64,000 bases of DNA, taken from positions 3,596,001 through 3,660,000 of the forward strand of contig NZ_CP102592.1 in the NCBI RefSeq assembly GCF_025666195.1. Reading direction: 5' to 3'. The notes beneath the pieces were generated by a model. That model had not been told where the DNA came from and did no database searches. It was given only the letters and a program-made list of their open reading frames with translations. This document shows, piece by piece, positions 28,149 to 39,557 of the stretch (its first letter is position 1; the number at the start of each line of letters is the position of its first letter). Origin of the DNA: Xanthomonas sp. CFBP 8443 (GTDB lineage: Bacteria; Pseudomonadota; Gammaproteobacteria; Xanthomonadales; Xanthomonadaceae). The position numbers and the translations under genes were made by a program.

Positions 28149-29753
28149 TCAGTAGTCGAAACGCTCGCCCGCCAGCGGCGGTGTCGCCGCCGGCTGGCGC
28201 AGCGCATGCGTGCGTTGCTCGAAGGCGAAACCGTATCCCAGCAGCCGCTGCTCGCTGAACTCCGGGCCCAGGAACGACACCCCCACCGGCAGGCCGTCGG
28301 CGCTGAACCCCGCCGGCACGGTCAGCTCGGGCCAGCCCGCCACGCTCGCCAGGCCCGGGCCGAAGTTGCCGAACAAGCCGCGCGCATTGCGCTGCGCGGG
28401 TTCTCCGATGCGGTTGATGCGCATGGTCTGGGTCGGATAGACGATCGCGTCAAGGCGGTCGCGGGTCAGCAGCGCCTGCATCGACGCCTTGACGAACTGG
28501 CGGCCCTGCTCGCGGGCGGCCAGATAGGACGCGTCGGTCGGCGGCAGCGCCGCGGCTTCCTCGCGGTAGCCGTCGCGGCGCCCCGGATTGGGGAAGGCGC
28601 CGGCCGGGGTCGACGCGTTGAGCGCCTCGCTCAACGCCAGGATGTCGGCATGGCGTTGCGGATACCGCGGCGGGAACGACGCCGGCAGATACGCATCGAG
28701 GCTGGGTGCGGCTTCGGTGCGCACGATGATCGCCTGCAGTTCGCCGCTCAGGCGCAGCAGCCACGGCGGCAGTTCGATCTCCACCACCGACGCGCCGCTG
28801 GCCCGCAACGCGGCGAGCGCTGCCTGCATCGCCGCATCCACCTGTGGGTCGTCGCCGGAAAAGTCGCGCCGCGGAAAGCCGATGCGCGCACCGCGCAGCG
28901 CATCGGCACGCAACCCGAGCATGGCATCGGCGGGATCGCGACCGCTCGCATCGCGCGCCGCCGCCGGCCGCCGATCCGCCTCCTGCAGTACGCTCAGGAC
29001 CAGCGCGGCATCGGCGACGGAGCGCGCGATGGGGCCGACCGCGTCGAGCGTGGGCGCATTCGGCTGGATGCCCGCATAGCCGATCGCGCCGGTGGTCGGA
29101 CGCAGGCCGACCACGCCGTTGGTCGCGGCGGGCCAGCGCGCCGAGCCGGTGGTGTCGGTCGCGATCCCCACCGGCGCGTAGCCGGCCGCGACACCGACGG
29201 CGGTGCCGCTGGACGAGCCGGCCGGGCTGTAGGCGAGGTTGTGCGGATTGCGCGTCTGCCCGCCCAGCGAACTCAGCGCCGGCCCCGAGGCCAGCTCGCT
29301 CAGGTTGACCTTCGCCAGGATGATGGCGCCCGCCTCGCGCAGCCGCGCGACCACCGCCGCGTCCGCATACGGCACCGCGCCGCGAAGGCCGTAGAAGCCG
29401 AGCGTGGTGGGGAGATCGCCGGTGTTGATGTTGTCCTTGAGCAGCACCGGAATGCCGTGCAGCGGCGAGCGGCGTCCGCTGGCGCGGCGCTCGGCATCCA
29501 GCGCGCGGGCCTGCTCCAGCGCGTGCGGGTTGAGGCTGATGACCGCATGCAGTTGCGGATCGTAGGCCTGGATCCGCGCCAGCGACAGCGCGACCAGCCG
29601 CTCCGAACTCAAGGCGCCGCTGTCGATCGCGCGGTTGATCTCGGCGATGCTCGCCGTCTGCAGGTCGAACCGGCGCGGCGCCTGGTCGTGCGCCGCGGCG
29701 ACGCTCCACAGCAGCGCGAGCGCCGCCAGGCCGACACGGTAGGAAAGCCTCAT
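28149..29753 (-). CDS. Secreted or periplasmic amidase-signature family hydrolase
   Basis: The 534-residue protein has a signal peptide (about residues 1-21) and an amidase-signature domain: catalytic lysine in IPVLLKDNINTGDLPTT, the cis-serine region YSPAGSSSGTAVGVAAGY, and the nucleophile serine in DTTGSARWPAATNGVVGLRP. It hydrolyses amide bonds of an unknown substrate; GatA is excluded by the signal peptide and lack of gatB/gatC. The ATG at 29753 gives the export signal. It is divergent from nothing obvious and ends near the GNAT gene tail to tail. Confidence 0.9.
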   Translation of the reverse strand: MRLSYRVGLAALALLWSVAAAHDQAPRRFDLQTASIAEINRAIDSGALSSERLVALSLARIQAYDPQLHAVISLNPHALEQARALDAERRASGRRSPLHGIPVLLKDNINTGDLPTTLGFYGLRGAVPYADAAVVARLREAGAIILAKVNLSELASGPALSSLGGQTRNPHNLAYSPAGSSSGTAVGVAAGYAPVGIATDTTGSARWPAATNGVVGLRPTTGAIGYAGIQPNAPTLDAVGPIARSVADAALVLSVLQEADRRPAAARDASGRDPADAMLGLRADALRGARIGFPRRDFSGDDPQVDAAMQAALAALRASGASVVEIELPPWLLRLSGELQAIIVRTEAAPSLDAYLPASFPPRYPQRHADILALSEALNASTPAGAFPNPGRRDGYREEAAALPPTDASYLAAREQGRQFVKASMQALLTRDRLDAIVYPTQTMRINRIGEPAQRNARGLFGNFGPGLASVAGWPELTVPAGFSADGLPVGVSFLGPEFSEQRLLGYGFAFEQRTHALRQPAATPPLAGERFDY

Positions 29754-29829
29754 TTCGCCGCCTCTGCGTTTGTCGCCATGCTCGGAATGACCTGTTGTGC
29801 GATGCCGCGCCAGGCGTCGCGACCTGCCG

Positions 29830-30114
29830 CTATTGTTGCCCGGCCGCCAGCCAGGCCGTGAGCTGCGCGAGATCGAACGGCCACTGCAGTTCGCGACCCG
29901 CCGCATCGCGCAGCACCGGCACCCGCTCGCCGTAGCGCGCTTCCAGCGCCGCGTCGCCGTCGATGAACACGCTTTCCAGGTCGCCGGCGCGCGCCTGCGC
30001 CAGGACCGTCAGTGCCAGGTCGCACAGGTGGCAATCGTCGCGCTGGTACAGGGTCAGGGACAGCGCGGCGGCTCCGATGCTGCGCTGCGGGCGTCCGCAG
30101 CAGGCCAGGGGCAT
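29830..30114 (-). CDS. Glutaredoxin-like (DUF836) protein
   Basis: The 94-residue protein has a thioredoxin-fold start with a CxxC redox motif ([20 protein letters not shown]) and a cis-proline region ([19 protein letters not shown]). The DUF836/glutaredoxin-like family is small and of unknown target. The first 17 residues ([17 protein letters not shown]) may be an overlong start; a shorter start is possible. It is divergent from the L-serine dehydratase gene, only 39 bases away. Confidence 0.82.
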   Translation of the reverse strand: MPLACCGRPQRSIGAAALSLTLYQRDDCHLCDLALTVLAQARAGDLESVFIDGDAALEARYGERVPVLRDAAGRELQWPFDLAQLTAWLAAGQQ

Positions 30115-30153
30115 AGAATAGACGGTCTTTGGCCTACCACCTCTCCGGCACGC

Positions 30154-31536
<1,383 letters not shown>

Positions 31537-31806
31537 GCTGATGCCCGCGGCGCGGCCTGCATGCACCAGCGGGGCGCGCGGGGCGTACCTGCGAACGCGG
31601 CAAGCCGGCGCCGGCGGCGTCCAGTCCACGGCATCGGCGCGCCCCCTAGCGCGCACGACCGCGTCCCCCGCGCCAGGCCTGCGCGGATGAATCGCCTCGC
31701 CGCGGCGGTCGCGATCGCCACGGCGCAGGCGTTTGCTGCAGTGCGGATAAAGATCCGCGCACCAGCGCCGATAGCGACTGTGACGACCCGCCGATTCGGC
31801 ACTGGA

Positions 31807-34800
31807 ATGCTCTTGCAGTCCCACCCCGCTTCCTGCTGCACCCGTGCGCTGCAGCTGGCCATGCTCCTGGGAGCGTGGTGCTCGCTCGTGCCGACGGCGG
31901 CCGCCCTGCAGCCGGACAAGCAGTTCAACCACTACGAAAGCCAACGCTGGGGCCTGGAACAGGGGCTGCCGCAGCTGAGCGTGCAGGCCTTCGCGCAGGA
32001 CCGGCAGGGCTACCTGTGGATCGGCACGATGAGCGGGCTGGCGCGCTTCGACGGCGTGCGCATGACCACCTTCGGCGAGAAGGCGCCGGCGCACCTGCCC
32101 GGCCCGATGATCAAGGCCTTGCACGTGGATCCCAGTGGCGACCTGTGGATCGGGACCTACCGCGGGTTGGCGCGCTACCGCGACGGGCGCTTCAGCAACC
32201 TGCTGCCGCAGGATCCGCAGTCGCCGCTATTGAACATCGAAGCGATCGCGGTCGACGCGCAGGGCACGGTGCTGGTCGCGGCGCAGGACGGCGTCTACGC
32301 CGTGGTCGGCGACCGCCTGCGCCTGCGCCATCGCATCGCCGACGGTGCCTATGCCCTGCTGCCACGCGGCCGCGAGCTGTGGGTCGGCACGCGCGGCGCC
32401 GTGCTGCGTTTCGCCGCCGATGACGACGACGCGCCGCTGCCGCTGCCGGCGGACGCGCGCGAGTCGCCGGTACGGCAGTTGCTGGACGCGCAGGGACGGC
32501 TGTGGGCGGGCAGCCGCGACGGCCTGCTGTTCCGCCGCGATGGCCGCTGGCAGCGCCTGCCCGGCGACCCGGCGCTGACCCGGCGCGCGGTGGAAGCGCT
32601 GTTCCAGGACAGCGACGGCAACCTGTGGGTGGGCCTGCCCGGCTACCTGCTGCGCGTGCGCGACGGCGGCATCGTCGAGCAGTACGCCGAAGGCAACCAG
32701 GACGCCGGCGCCAGCGCGATCTTCGAAGATCGCGAGCGCAACCTGTGGCTGGGCAGCCGCTGGAAGGGCGCGACCCGCCTGTGGAACGGCTGGACGCGCC
32801 GCTACAGCAGTTACGAAGGCCTGGCCGACCCACTGGTGTGGACCCTGGCGCGCGATCCCGACGGGTCGCTGTGGGTCGGCACCGGCAGCGGCCTGGCGCG
32901 GCTGCGCGATGGCCGCTACCAGCAGGTCCTGAGCCGCGAACAGCTGCCCGCCGATGTCCCCTACACCTTGCTGGCCGAACCCGGCCAGCTGTGGATCGGC
33001 ACCCGCCGCGGCGCCGTGCTGTACCGCAACGGGCGCGCCACGCTGCCGCCGCTGCTGGCGCCGCTGCGCGAACTGCAGATCAGCGGCATCGTCCGCGACC
33101 GCGCGCAGCGCCTGTGGTTCGCCAGCAGCGACGGCCTGTTCCGCAGCGACGGCAGCCGCCTGCATCGCTACGGCACCAGCGATGGCCTGCGCGACCCGCG
33201 CATCCGCCTGGTCCACGAGACCGGCGACGGCCGCCTGCTGGTCGGCACCCAGGCCGGCCTGTACGAATTGCGCGGCGAGCGCCTGGTGTCGCTGGCCGAC
33301 GCCGGCTCGGCGCTGGCCGACGCCGACGTCACCGCCGTGCACGAATTGCCCGGCGGGCAGTGGGTGGTCGGCACGCTGTCGGAACAGCTGTGGGTGTTCG
33401 ACGGCAAGCGCTGGACCATGTTCGACGAACGCGACGGGCTGCCCGACAACGCCGCGTTCTTCATCGCCGACGACGGCCACGGCAGCCTGTGGGTGGCGGG
33501 CCTGCGCGGCGTCTACCGGATGCCGTTGGCGAGCCTGCTCAAGCGCATCGAGGTGCCGGCCACGCCGTTGCAGGCCGAGCTGCTGCTCAACGAGCGCGGC
33601 GAGCGCCATGGCGGCGTGCAGGGCCTGTGCTGCAACGGCGCCGGCAACGGCAAGGGCTTCATCGACAACGGCACGCTGTGGCTGCCCAGCCGCGACGGCG
33701 TGGTGAGCATGGACACCGCCGGCATCGTCAAGAATCCGGTGGCGCCGCAGCCGGTGGTGGAACGCGTCCGCGCGCAGGGCCGCTGGCTGGCGCCGCAGGC
33801 GCTGCGCGAGGCGCCGCTGCCGGCGCAGGCGCGCGACCTGGATTTCGAATTCACCGCCGCCTCGTTCCAGGCCCCGGAGAACGTGGAACTGCGCTACCGC
33901 CTGCTCGGCTACGACACCCGCTGGCGCACCCTCGACGACCTCCGCCAGCGCGTGGCGACCTATACCAACCTGCCCGGCGGCGATTACGTGTTCGAAGTCA
34001 CCGGCAGCAACAACGCCGGCATCTGGGCGCAGGCCCCGGCGCGGCTGCCGCTGCGCATCCGGCTGCGTTTCCAGGAGACGCTGTCCTACAAGCTGCTGCT
34101 GGGGCTGGGCCTGCTGGCGCTGCTGCTGCTCGGCATCCGCATGGCGCGCCTGGTCAACCAGCGTCAGCGCGCACAGCTGGAACGGCAGGTGCACAAGCGC
34201 ACCGAAGCGCTGCAGGCGGCCAACCAGCGCCTGCAGGAAGCCAGCTTCACCGACGACCTGACCCAGCTGCGCAACCGCCGCTACCTGTCGCTGCACATTC
34301 CCAGCGACATCGCGCTGTACCGGCGCATGGCCGCCAATGACCAGGACATGCTGTCCTCGGGCATGCTGTTCGCGCTGATCGACATCGACCATTTCAAGGC
34401 GATCAACGACAGCGGCGGCCACCACACCGGCGATGCGGTGCTGCAGCAGATGGCGCAGCTGCTGGTCAAGCTGACCCGCGAAAGCGACTACGTGGTGCGC
34501 TGGGGCGGCGAGGAATTCCTGCTGGTGCTGCGCTCGGCGCCGCGCGAGAACCTGACCGTGGCCGCCGAGCGCCTGTGCCGGGCGATCGCCGCACACCGCT
34601 TCACCCTCGATCACGGCCGCCAGGGTCAGGTCACCTGCTCGATCGGCCTGGCCGAATTCCCGTTCGTGCACGATCCCGACAGCCGCCTGGGCTGGGAACA
34701 GTTGCTGATCCTCGCCGACCGCGCGCTGTACCAGGCCAAGGCCAAGGGCCGCAACGGCTGGGCCGCGTACCGGCCGGCGCTGGGCACGCAGGCCGAGCAG

Positions 34801-34878
34801 GTGCTGGCGGCGTTGCAGGAGCCGGCCGAGCGCATGCAGCACCACGCCTGCCTGAGCCTGGTGCACGGCAACTGCTGA
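31807..34878 (+). CDS. Propeller sensor diguanylate cyclase (Reg_prop-Y_Y_Y-GGDEF)
   Basis: The protein (1023 residues from ATG 31807; ATG 31861 is also possible) has a signal sequence, then two-component propeller repeats such as GYLWIGTMSGLARFDGVRM, GSLWVGTGSGLARLRDGRY and GSLWVAGLRGVYRMP. A Y_Y_Y domain (LRYRLLGYDTRWRTLDD), one membrane helix (about 762-782), a short coiled linker and a GGDEF domain follow. The signature is GGEEF (RWGGEEFLLV), and RESD precedes it by exactly five residues, so the inhibitory I-site is present. It would sense a periplasmic ligand and make cyclic di-GMP. It is the third propeller sensor of the window. Confidence 0.9.
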   Translation: MLLQSHPASCCTRALQLAMLLGAWCSLVPTAAALQPDKQFNHYESQRWGLEQGLPQLSVQAFAQDRQGYLWIGTMSGLARFDGVRMTTFGEKAPAHLPGPMIKALHVDPSGDLWIGTYRGLARYRDGRFSNLLPQDPQSPLLNIEAIAVDAQGTVLVAAQDGVYAVVGDRLRLRHRIADGAYALLPRGRELWVGTRGAVLRFAADDDDAPLPLPADARESPVRQLLDAQGRLWAGSRDGLLFRRDGRWQRLPGDPALTRRAVEALFQDSDGNLWVGLPGYLLRVRDGGIVEQYAEGNQDAGASAIFEDRERNLWLGSRWKGATRLWNGWTRRYSSYEGLADPLVWTLARDPDGSLWVGTGSGLARLRDGRYQQVLSREQLPADVPYTLLAEPGQLWIGTRRGAVLYRNGRATLPPLLAPLRELQISGIVRDRAQRLWFASSDGLFRSDGSRLHRYGTSDGLRDPRIRLVHETGDGRLLVGTQAGLYELRGERLVSLADAGSALADADVTAVHELPGGQWVVGTLSEQLWVFDGKRWTMFDERDGLPDNAAFFIADDGHGSLWVAGLRGVYRMPLASLLKRIEVPATPLQAELLLNERGERHGGVQGLCCNGAGNGKGFIDNGTLWLPSRDGVVSMDTAGIVKNPVAPQPVVERVRAQGRWLAPQALREAPLPAQARDLDFEFTAASFQAPENVELRYRLLGYDTRWRTLDDLRQRVATYTNLPGGDYVFEVTGSNNAGIWAQAPARLPLRIRLRFQETLSYKLLLGLGLLALLLLGIRMARLVNQRQRAQLERQVHKRTEALQAANQRLQEASFTDDLTQLRNRRYLSLHIPSDIALYRRMAANDQDMLSSGMLFALIDIDHFKAINDSGGHHTGDAVLQQMAQLLVKLTRESDYVVRWGGEEFLLVLRSAPRENLTVAAERLCRAIAAHRFTLDHGRQGQVTCSIGLAEFPFVHDPDSRLGWEQLLILADRALYQAKAKGRNGWAAYRPALGTQAEQVLAALQEPAERMQHHACLSLVHGNC

Positions 34879-34947
34879 GCCGCGTTGACGCCCCGCGTGC
34901 GCGGCGTGGGCTAGAGTCGCCGCGTCCCCCGCAGGTTCTCCCACCGC

Positions 34948-35955
34948 ATGCGCCGACCCCTTTCGTTCCTCGCCGCGCTCGCCGCCGCCTCCCTGTTGCT
35001 GCCATGCCATGCCGCCACCCCGGCGCGCTATGGCCCGCAGTTGGAAGGCTTCGACTATCCCTCGAAGGTCGCGCACTACGCCCTCGTCTCGCAAGGTCAG
35101 TCCCTGCAGATGGCCTACCTGGACGTGGCGCCGACCGGCACGCCCAATGGCCGTACCGCGGTCCTGCTGCACGGCAAGAACTTCTGCGCCGCGACCTGGG
35201 AAGACACCATCGCGGCGCTGAGCGCGCACGGCTACCGGGTGATCGCGCCGGACCAGATCGGCTTCTGCAAGTCGAGCAAGCCGGCGGCCTACCAGTTCTC
35301 GTTCGCGCAGTTGGCGGCCAACACGCACGCGCTGCTGGAGCACCTCGGCATCGCCCGCGCGGTGGTGGTCGGGCACTCGATGGGCGGCATGCTGGCGATC
35401 CGCTATGCGCTGATGTATCCGCAGGCCACCGACCACCTGGCCCTGGTCAATCCGATCGGGCTGGAAGACTGGAAGGCGCTCGGCGTGCCCTGGCAAAGCG
35501 TGGACGCGTGGTACCGAAGCGAACTGAAGACCGACTTCGACAGCATCAAGAACTACCAGCTGCGCACCTACTACGCGGGCCAGTGGAAACCCGAATTCGA
35601 ACGCTGGGCGCGCATGCAGGCCGGCATGTATGCCGGCCCCGGCAAGCAGGCGGTGGCCTGGAACCAGGCGCTGACCTACGACATGGTGTTCAACCAGCCG
35701 GTGGTCTACGAACTGCCGCAACTGAAGGTCGCCACCACGCTGCTGATCGGCCAGAAGGACACCACCGCGATCGGCAAGGCGCTGGCGCCGGAGGCGGTGA
35801 AGGCGCAGCTCGGCGACTACCCCGCCCTCGGCAAACGTGCAGCGGCGGCAATCCCCGGCGCCAGGCTGATCGAATTCGCCGAACTGGGCCATTCGCCGCA
35901 GGTGCAAGACCCGCAGCGCTTCAACGCCGCATTGCTGGACGCGCTGTCGCACTGA
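34948..35955 (+). CDS. Secreted or periplasmic alpha/beta hydrolase
   Basis: The 335-residue protein has a signal peptide (residues 1-22, CHAATP cleavage) and an alpha/beta-hydrolase fold: oxyanion region VLLHGKNFCAATWEDT, nucleophile elbow VVGHSMGGMLAIRYAL, an acid near LLIGQKDTTAIG, and catalytic histidine in ELGHSPQVQDP. The substrate is unknown. It follows the sensor cyclase by about 70 bases and may be a separate unit; TAGAGT near 34912 could be a -10. Confidence 0.88.
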   Translation: MRRPLSFLAALAAASLLLPCHAATPARYGPQLEGFDYPSKVAHYALVSQGQSLQMAYLDVAPTGTPNGRTAVLLHGKNFCAATWEDTIAALSAHGYRVIAPDQIGFCKSSKPAAYQFSFAQLAANTHALLEHLGIARAVVVGHSMGGMLAIRYALMYPQATDHLALVNPIGLEDWKALGVPWQSVDAWYRSELKTDFDSIKNYQLRTYYAGQWKPEFERWARMQAGMYAGPGKQAVAWNQALTYDMVFNQPVVYELPQLKVATTLLIGQKDTTAIGKALAPEAVKAQLGDYPALGKRAAAAIPGARLIEFAELGHSPQVQDPQRFNAALLDALSH

Positions 35956-36305
35956 CCCGTGCGGCCCGCCGGGCCGCTGCACGGATCCGCCCATTCCATG
36001 CCATGCGCCGCTGCGTCGTCCGACCCAGCGGCGCACAGCGCTTGCGCCCTGCAGCATGGCAGGCGCCATCGACTGCCTGCGCGAGCCCGCGGAACCAACG
36101 TTGTCACCCATTACTGAGATAGCCACCCCGATTGTTCAGCGCGGGGAATTGACAACGTTATCACCGCATCCGACGGTCCGTTCTCCAGCACGTCCGCACG
36201 ACCCCGGTCGCGCCCAGGCGTGCTGGAAAGCAGCGCGTACAGGGGGAAAGGTCCGGCTGCCCCGGAAACGCAGGAACCACATCGCACAGGACAGGAGGTT
36301 TCACC
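35956..36305. promoter_or_regulatory. 350-base upstream region of the chitinase with two LacI-type operator-like sites
   Basis: No gene is supported here. Site 2 at 36150-36163 reads TGACAACGTTATCA, a 14-base palindrome with one unmatched pair, centred on the CG typical of LacI-family operators; TTGACA inside it (36149-36154) could be the -35. Site 1 at 36096-36106 is CAACGTTGTCA, a good half with a poor partner. Their centres are 57 bases apart. A strong ribosome binding site, AGGAGG, ends eight bases before the chitinase ATG. Confidence 0.65.
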
Positions 36306-38360
36306 ATGAACGTGAAATTCGCTCTACCGTGGCTGTTGTGCTGTACCGCCCTCGTCGGATTCGCGCCCCAGCTACGCGCGCAGTCGGTGTCGTGCAGCGG
36401 AATCGCCGCCTGGGACGCGGCCAAGATCTACCAGAGCGGCGACAAGCTGGTGTTTCAGGGCAAGCTGTACCAGGCCACCACGCAGATATGGAACGCCGCG
36501 CCCACCTATTGCACCAGCTGCGGCTGGTACCAGGAACTGGGCACCTGCAGCACCACCGCCAACCAACCGCCGAGCGTGGCCCTGAGCGCGCCGGCCAGCG
36601 GCGCCAGCTTCGCCAGCGGCGCCGCGATCACCGTATCGGCGAATGCCGCGGATGCCGATGGCAGCATCGCCAAGGTCGAGTTCTTCCGCGGCGGCACCTC
36701 GCTGGGCAGCGACGCCAGTTCGCCGTACAGCGTCACCTGGAACAACGCCAGCGCCGGCAGCCACCAGCTCACCGCCGTGGCGACCGACAACCAGGGTGCG
36801 ACCGCCACCTCCGCGGCCCGCGGCATCACCGTCACCGGCACCCCGCCCACCGACACCACCGCACCGAGTGTGCCGACCGGCCTGGCCTCGGCCACGCAGA
36901 CCAGCAGCAGCGTCACCCTGTCGTGGAACGCGGCCAGCGACAACGCCGGCGGCAGCGGCATCGCCGGCTACCGCGTGTACCGCAACGGCACGCTGGTCGG
37001 CTCGCCCACCGGCACCGCCTACACCGACTCGGCGCTGGCCGCCGACACCAGCTACAGCTACCAGGTCGCCGCACGCGACAACGCCGGCAACGCCTCGGCC
37101 AACAGCGCGGCGCTGAGCGTACGCACCAGGCCGGCCGGCAATGGCGGCGGCAAGCGCGTCATCGGCTACTTCGTGCAGTGGGGCATCTACGGCCGCAACT
37201 ACCAGGTCGCCGACATCGAGAAGAGCGGCTCGGCCAACTACATGACCCACATCAACTACGCCTTCGGCAACGTGCGCAACAACCGCTGCGAAGTGGGCGT
37301 GGTGCAGCCGTCCGATCCCAACACCGGCGCCGGCGGCGACGCGTTCGCCGACTACACCAAGGCGTTCGCGGCCGCGCAGAGCGTCGATGGCGTGGCCGAT
37401 ACCTGGGACCAACCGCTGCGCGGCAACTGGAACCAGCTGAAGAAGCTCAAGGCCAAGCATCCGGGCCTGAAGGTGCTGATCTCGCTCGGCGGCTGGACCT
37501 GGTCGCGCGGTTTCGCCAGCGCCGCACGTCCGGAGAACCGCCAGGCCTTCGTGGCCTCGTGCATCGACGCCTACATCCGCGGCAACCTGCCGGTCACCGA
37601 CGGCGCAGGCGGCGCGGCGGCCGCGGCCGGCGTGTTCGACGGCATCGACATCGACTGGGAATATCCCAACGCCTGCGGCCTCAGCTGCGGCAGCGCCGAG
37701 GATCGGCAGAACTTCACCGCGCTGCTGGCCGAGTTCCGGCGCCAGCTCAACGAGGTCCGCTCCGGCCTGCTGCTGACCGTGGCGGTCGGCGCCGGCGTGG
37801 ACAAGATCCGCGCGACCGATCCGGCGCAGTACCACCCGTCGCTGGACTACATCAACGTCATGACCTACGACTTCCATGGCGCGTTCGAGCCGACCACCAA
37901 CCACCACTCGGCGCTGTTCGATTCGCCGGCCGACCCGTCCACCGGCGATCAGCGCTACTACAACAGCAACGACGCGATGCAGGCGTTCCTGGATGCCGGC
38001 GTGCCCGCGGCCAAGCTCAACCTCGGCATCGGCTTCTACGGGCGCGGCTGGAGCAACGTGCCCAACGTCAACAACGGCCTGTACCAGAGCGGCAGCCCGG
38101 CGCCCGGCACCTACGAGGCCGGCATCGAGGACTACAAGGTCCTGAAGAACGCGGCCGGCACCTCGCATACCGACAGTGCCGCCGGCGCGCACTGGAAGTA
38201 CAACGGCAGCACCTTCTGGAGCTACGACACGCCCGGCGTGATCACCCAGAAGATGGGCTACGTGAAGGCGCAGGGCCTGGGTGGTGCCTTCTTCTGGGAG
38301 TTCAGCGGCGACGCGCCGCAGGCGGAACTGGTCAAGGCGGTCAGCAACGGCCTGCAATAG
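36306..38360 (+). CDS. Secreted multidomain GH18 chitinase
   Basis: The 684-residue enzyme has a signal peptide (1-25), a chitin-binding CBM5/12 domain (about 33-82; AAWDAAKIYQSGDKLVFQGK), a bacterial Ig-like domain (about 85-180), a fibronectin type III domain (about 185-275; GLASATQTSSSVTLSWNAAS) and a GH18 catalytic domain (about 283-684). The catalytic DxxDxDxE motif is intact: DGIDIDWE at 445-452 with the acid E452. SLGGWTWS and MTYDFHGAFE are also typical. It would cut chitin outside the cell to chitooligosaccharides. The LacI-type operators before it suggest control by a sugar-responsive repressor, perhaps of the GlcNAc pathway (inference). Confidence 0.95.
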   Translation: MNVKFALPWLLCCTALVGFAPQLRAQSVSCSGIAAWDAAKIYQSGDKLVFQGKLYQATTQIWNAAPTYCTSCGWYQELGTCSTTANQPPSVALSAPASGASFASGAAITVSANAADADGSIAKVEFFRGGTSLGSDASSPYSVTWNNASAGSHQLTAVATDNQGATATSAARGITVTGTPPTDTTAPSVPTGLASATQTSSSVTLSWNAASDNAGGSGIAGYRVYRNGTLVGSPTGTAYTDSALAADTSYSYQVAARDNAGNASANSAALSVRTRPAGNGGGKRVIGYFVQWGIYGRNYQVADIEKSGSANYMTHINYAFGNVRNNRCEVGVVQPSDPNTGAGGDAFADYTKAFAAAQSVDGVADTWDQPLRGNWNQLKKLKAKHPGLKVLISLGGWTWSRGFASAARPENRQAFVASCIDAYIRGNLPVTDGAGGAAAAAGVFDGIDIDWEYPNACGLSCGSAEDRQNFTALLAEFRRQLNEVRSGLLLTVAVGAGVDKIRATDPAQYHPSLDYINVMTYDFHGAFEPTTNHHSALFDSPADPSTGDQRYYNSNDAMQAFLDAGVPAAKLNLGIGFYGRGWSNVPNVNNGLYQSGSPAPGTYEAGIEDYKVLKNAAGTSHTDSAAGAHWKYNGSTFWSYDTPGVITQKMGYVKAQGLGGAFFWEFSGDAPQAELVKAVSNGLQ

Positions 38361-38388
38361 GCGGCGCAGCGACGCCATCCAGCAAACG

Positions 38389-38418
38389 AAACGCCGGCGC
38401 AAGCCGGCGTTTCTCTTT
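38389..38418. terminator. Bidirectional terminator between chitinase and hom
   Basis: AAACGCCGGC and GCCGGCGTTT form a perfect 10-base stem around the loop GCAA, followed by CTCTTT on the plus side. The A-rich left base of the stem provides U residues for minus-strand transcripts, so it can serve both converging genes. Confidence 0.85.
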
Positions 38419-38465
38419 GCGCGTCCCGACACGGGGCCGGACGCCGTCGCGGTGCACGCAATCGC

Positions 38466-39557
38466 TCAGTCGGCGGCGATGCGCAACACGTCGTCGAGCA
38501 ATGCGGCCGCGGTCACCTCGGCGCCGGCACCCGGGCCCTGGATCAACAACGGCTGCTGCAGGTAGCGGTCGCTGTGCAGCGCGACGCGGTTGTCGGTGCC
38601 GGCGCCGCTGGCCAGCGGATGGTCCAGCGGCAATGCGCGCAACGCCACCGACGCGCCGTGCGCATCGAAACGGCCGACGAAGCGCAGGCAGGCGCCGTTC
38701 GCGCTGGCCTGCGCCAGGCGCGCGGCCAACGGCGCATCCAGCGCCGACAGCGCCGCGTCCAGCTCGCTCGGCGCAGCCGCGGCCAGCGCCGGCGGCAGCA
38801 GCGACTCCACCTGCACCTGCTCGGCGCGCAGCGGCAGCCCGGCAGCGCGCGCCAGGATCAGCAGCTTGCGGCGCACGTCCTCGCCGGACAGATCCTCGCG
38901 CGGATCCGGCTCGGTATAGCCGGCCGCCGCCGCTTCGCGCACGCAGTCCGAAAACGCCTGTGTGCCGTCGTAACGATGGAACAGCCACGCCAGCGACCCC
39001 GACAGCACGCCCTCCACCGCATGGATATGGTCGCCGCCGGCGACCAGCGCGCGCAGGCTGCTCAGCAGCGGCAGGCCGGCGCCGACCGTGGCGCTGTCGC
39101 CGTAGTGGGTGGCGCCTGCATGCCGCGCCGCCTCGATCTGTTGCGCGCGCTCCAGCGCCGCGCCGCGCCCGAGCTTGTTCGCGGTGACCACGTGCACGCC
39201 GCGCGCCAGCCACTGCGCATGCCGCTGCGCGACCGCGTCGCTGGCGGTGGCGTCGACCAGCACGTCGCCACGGCGCAGCTCGTCCGCCGCGAGGTCGTGC
39301 GCTCGCGTGCCGCGCGGCGCGGCGTTGGCCGCGTCCAGCGCGTGCGCGCTGGCATTGGGCAGGCACGCCTGGCGCGTGCGCGAATTGGCCAGCCAGGCGA
39401 AGGCCGGCAGGCCCGCACGCCGCTGCTGCAAGGCCTGGTAGCGCGCGACGAAGGCGCGGCCGACGGTGCCGGTGCCGAGCAAGGCCAGCTGCGGCGCATG
39501 CGGCGCCGACTCGGCGCGCAACCGCGGCGCAAGCGCGTCGTCGGCGAGGCGGCTCAC
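38466..39557 (-). CDS. hom: Homoserine dehydrogenase
   Basis: This enzyme makes homoserine from aspartate semialdehyde with NAD(P)H. The 363-residue protein has the dinucleotide loop LALLGTGTVGRAFVARYQAL (about residues 23-42), the catalytic lysine region VVTANKLGRGAAL, and the family signature around GYTEPDPREDLSGEDVRRKL. No ACT domain or aspartokinase domain is present. The GTG start overlaps the metB TGA (GTGA), and the gene is third in metX-metB-hom. An in-frame extension into metB is not used. Confidence 0.93.
   Translation of the reverse strand: MSRLADDALAPRLRAESAPHAPQLALLGTGTVGRAFVARYQALQQRRAGLPAFAWLANSRTRQACLPNASAHALDAANAAPRGTRAHDLAADELRRGDVLVDATASDAVAQRHAQWLARGVHVVTANKLGRGAALERAQQIEAARHAGATHYGDSATVGAGLPLLSSLRALVAGGDHIHAVEGVLSGSLAWLFHRYDGTQAFSDCVREAAAAGYTEPDPREDLSGEDVRRKLLILARAAGLPLRAEQVQVESLLPPALAAAAPSELDAALSALDAPLAARLAQASANGACLRFVGRFDAHGASVALRALPLDHPLASGAGTDNRVALHSDRYLQQPLLIQGPGAGAEVTAAALLDDVLRIAAD

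Noticed and set aside
32227..36126. A 1299-codon open frame on the minus strand across the sensor cyclase and hydrolase
   Set aside because: It lies opposite two well-supported genes and its translation is low-complexity with no recognisable motif.
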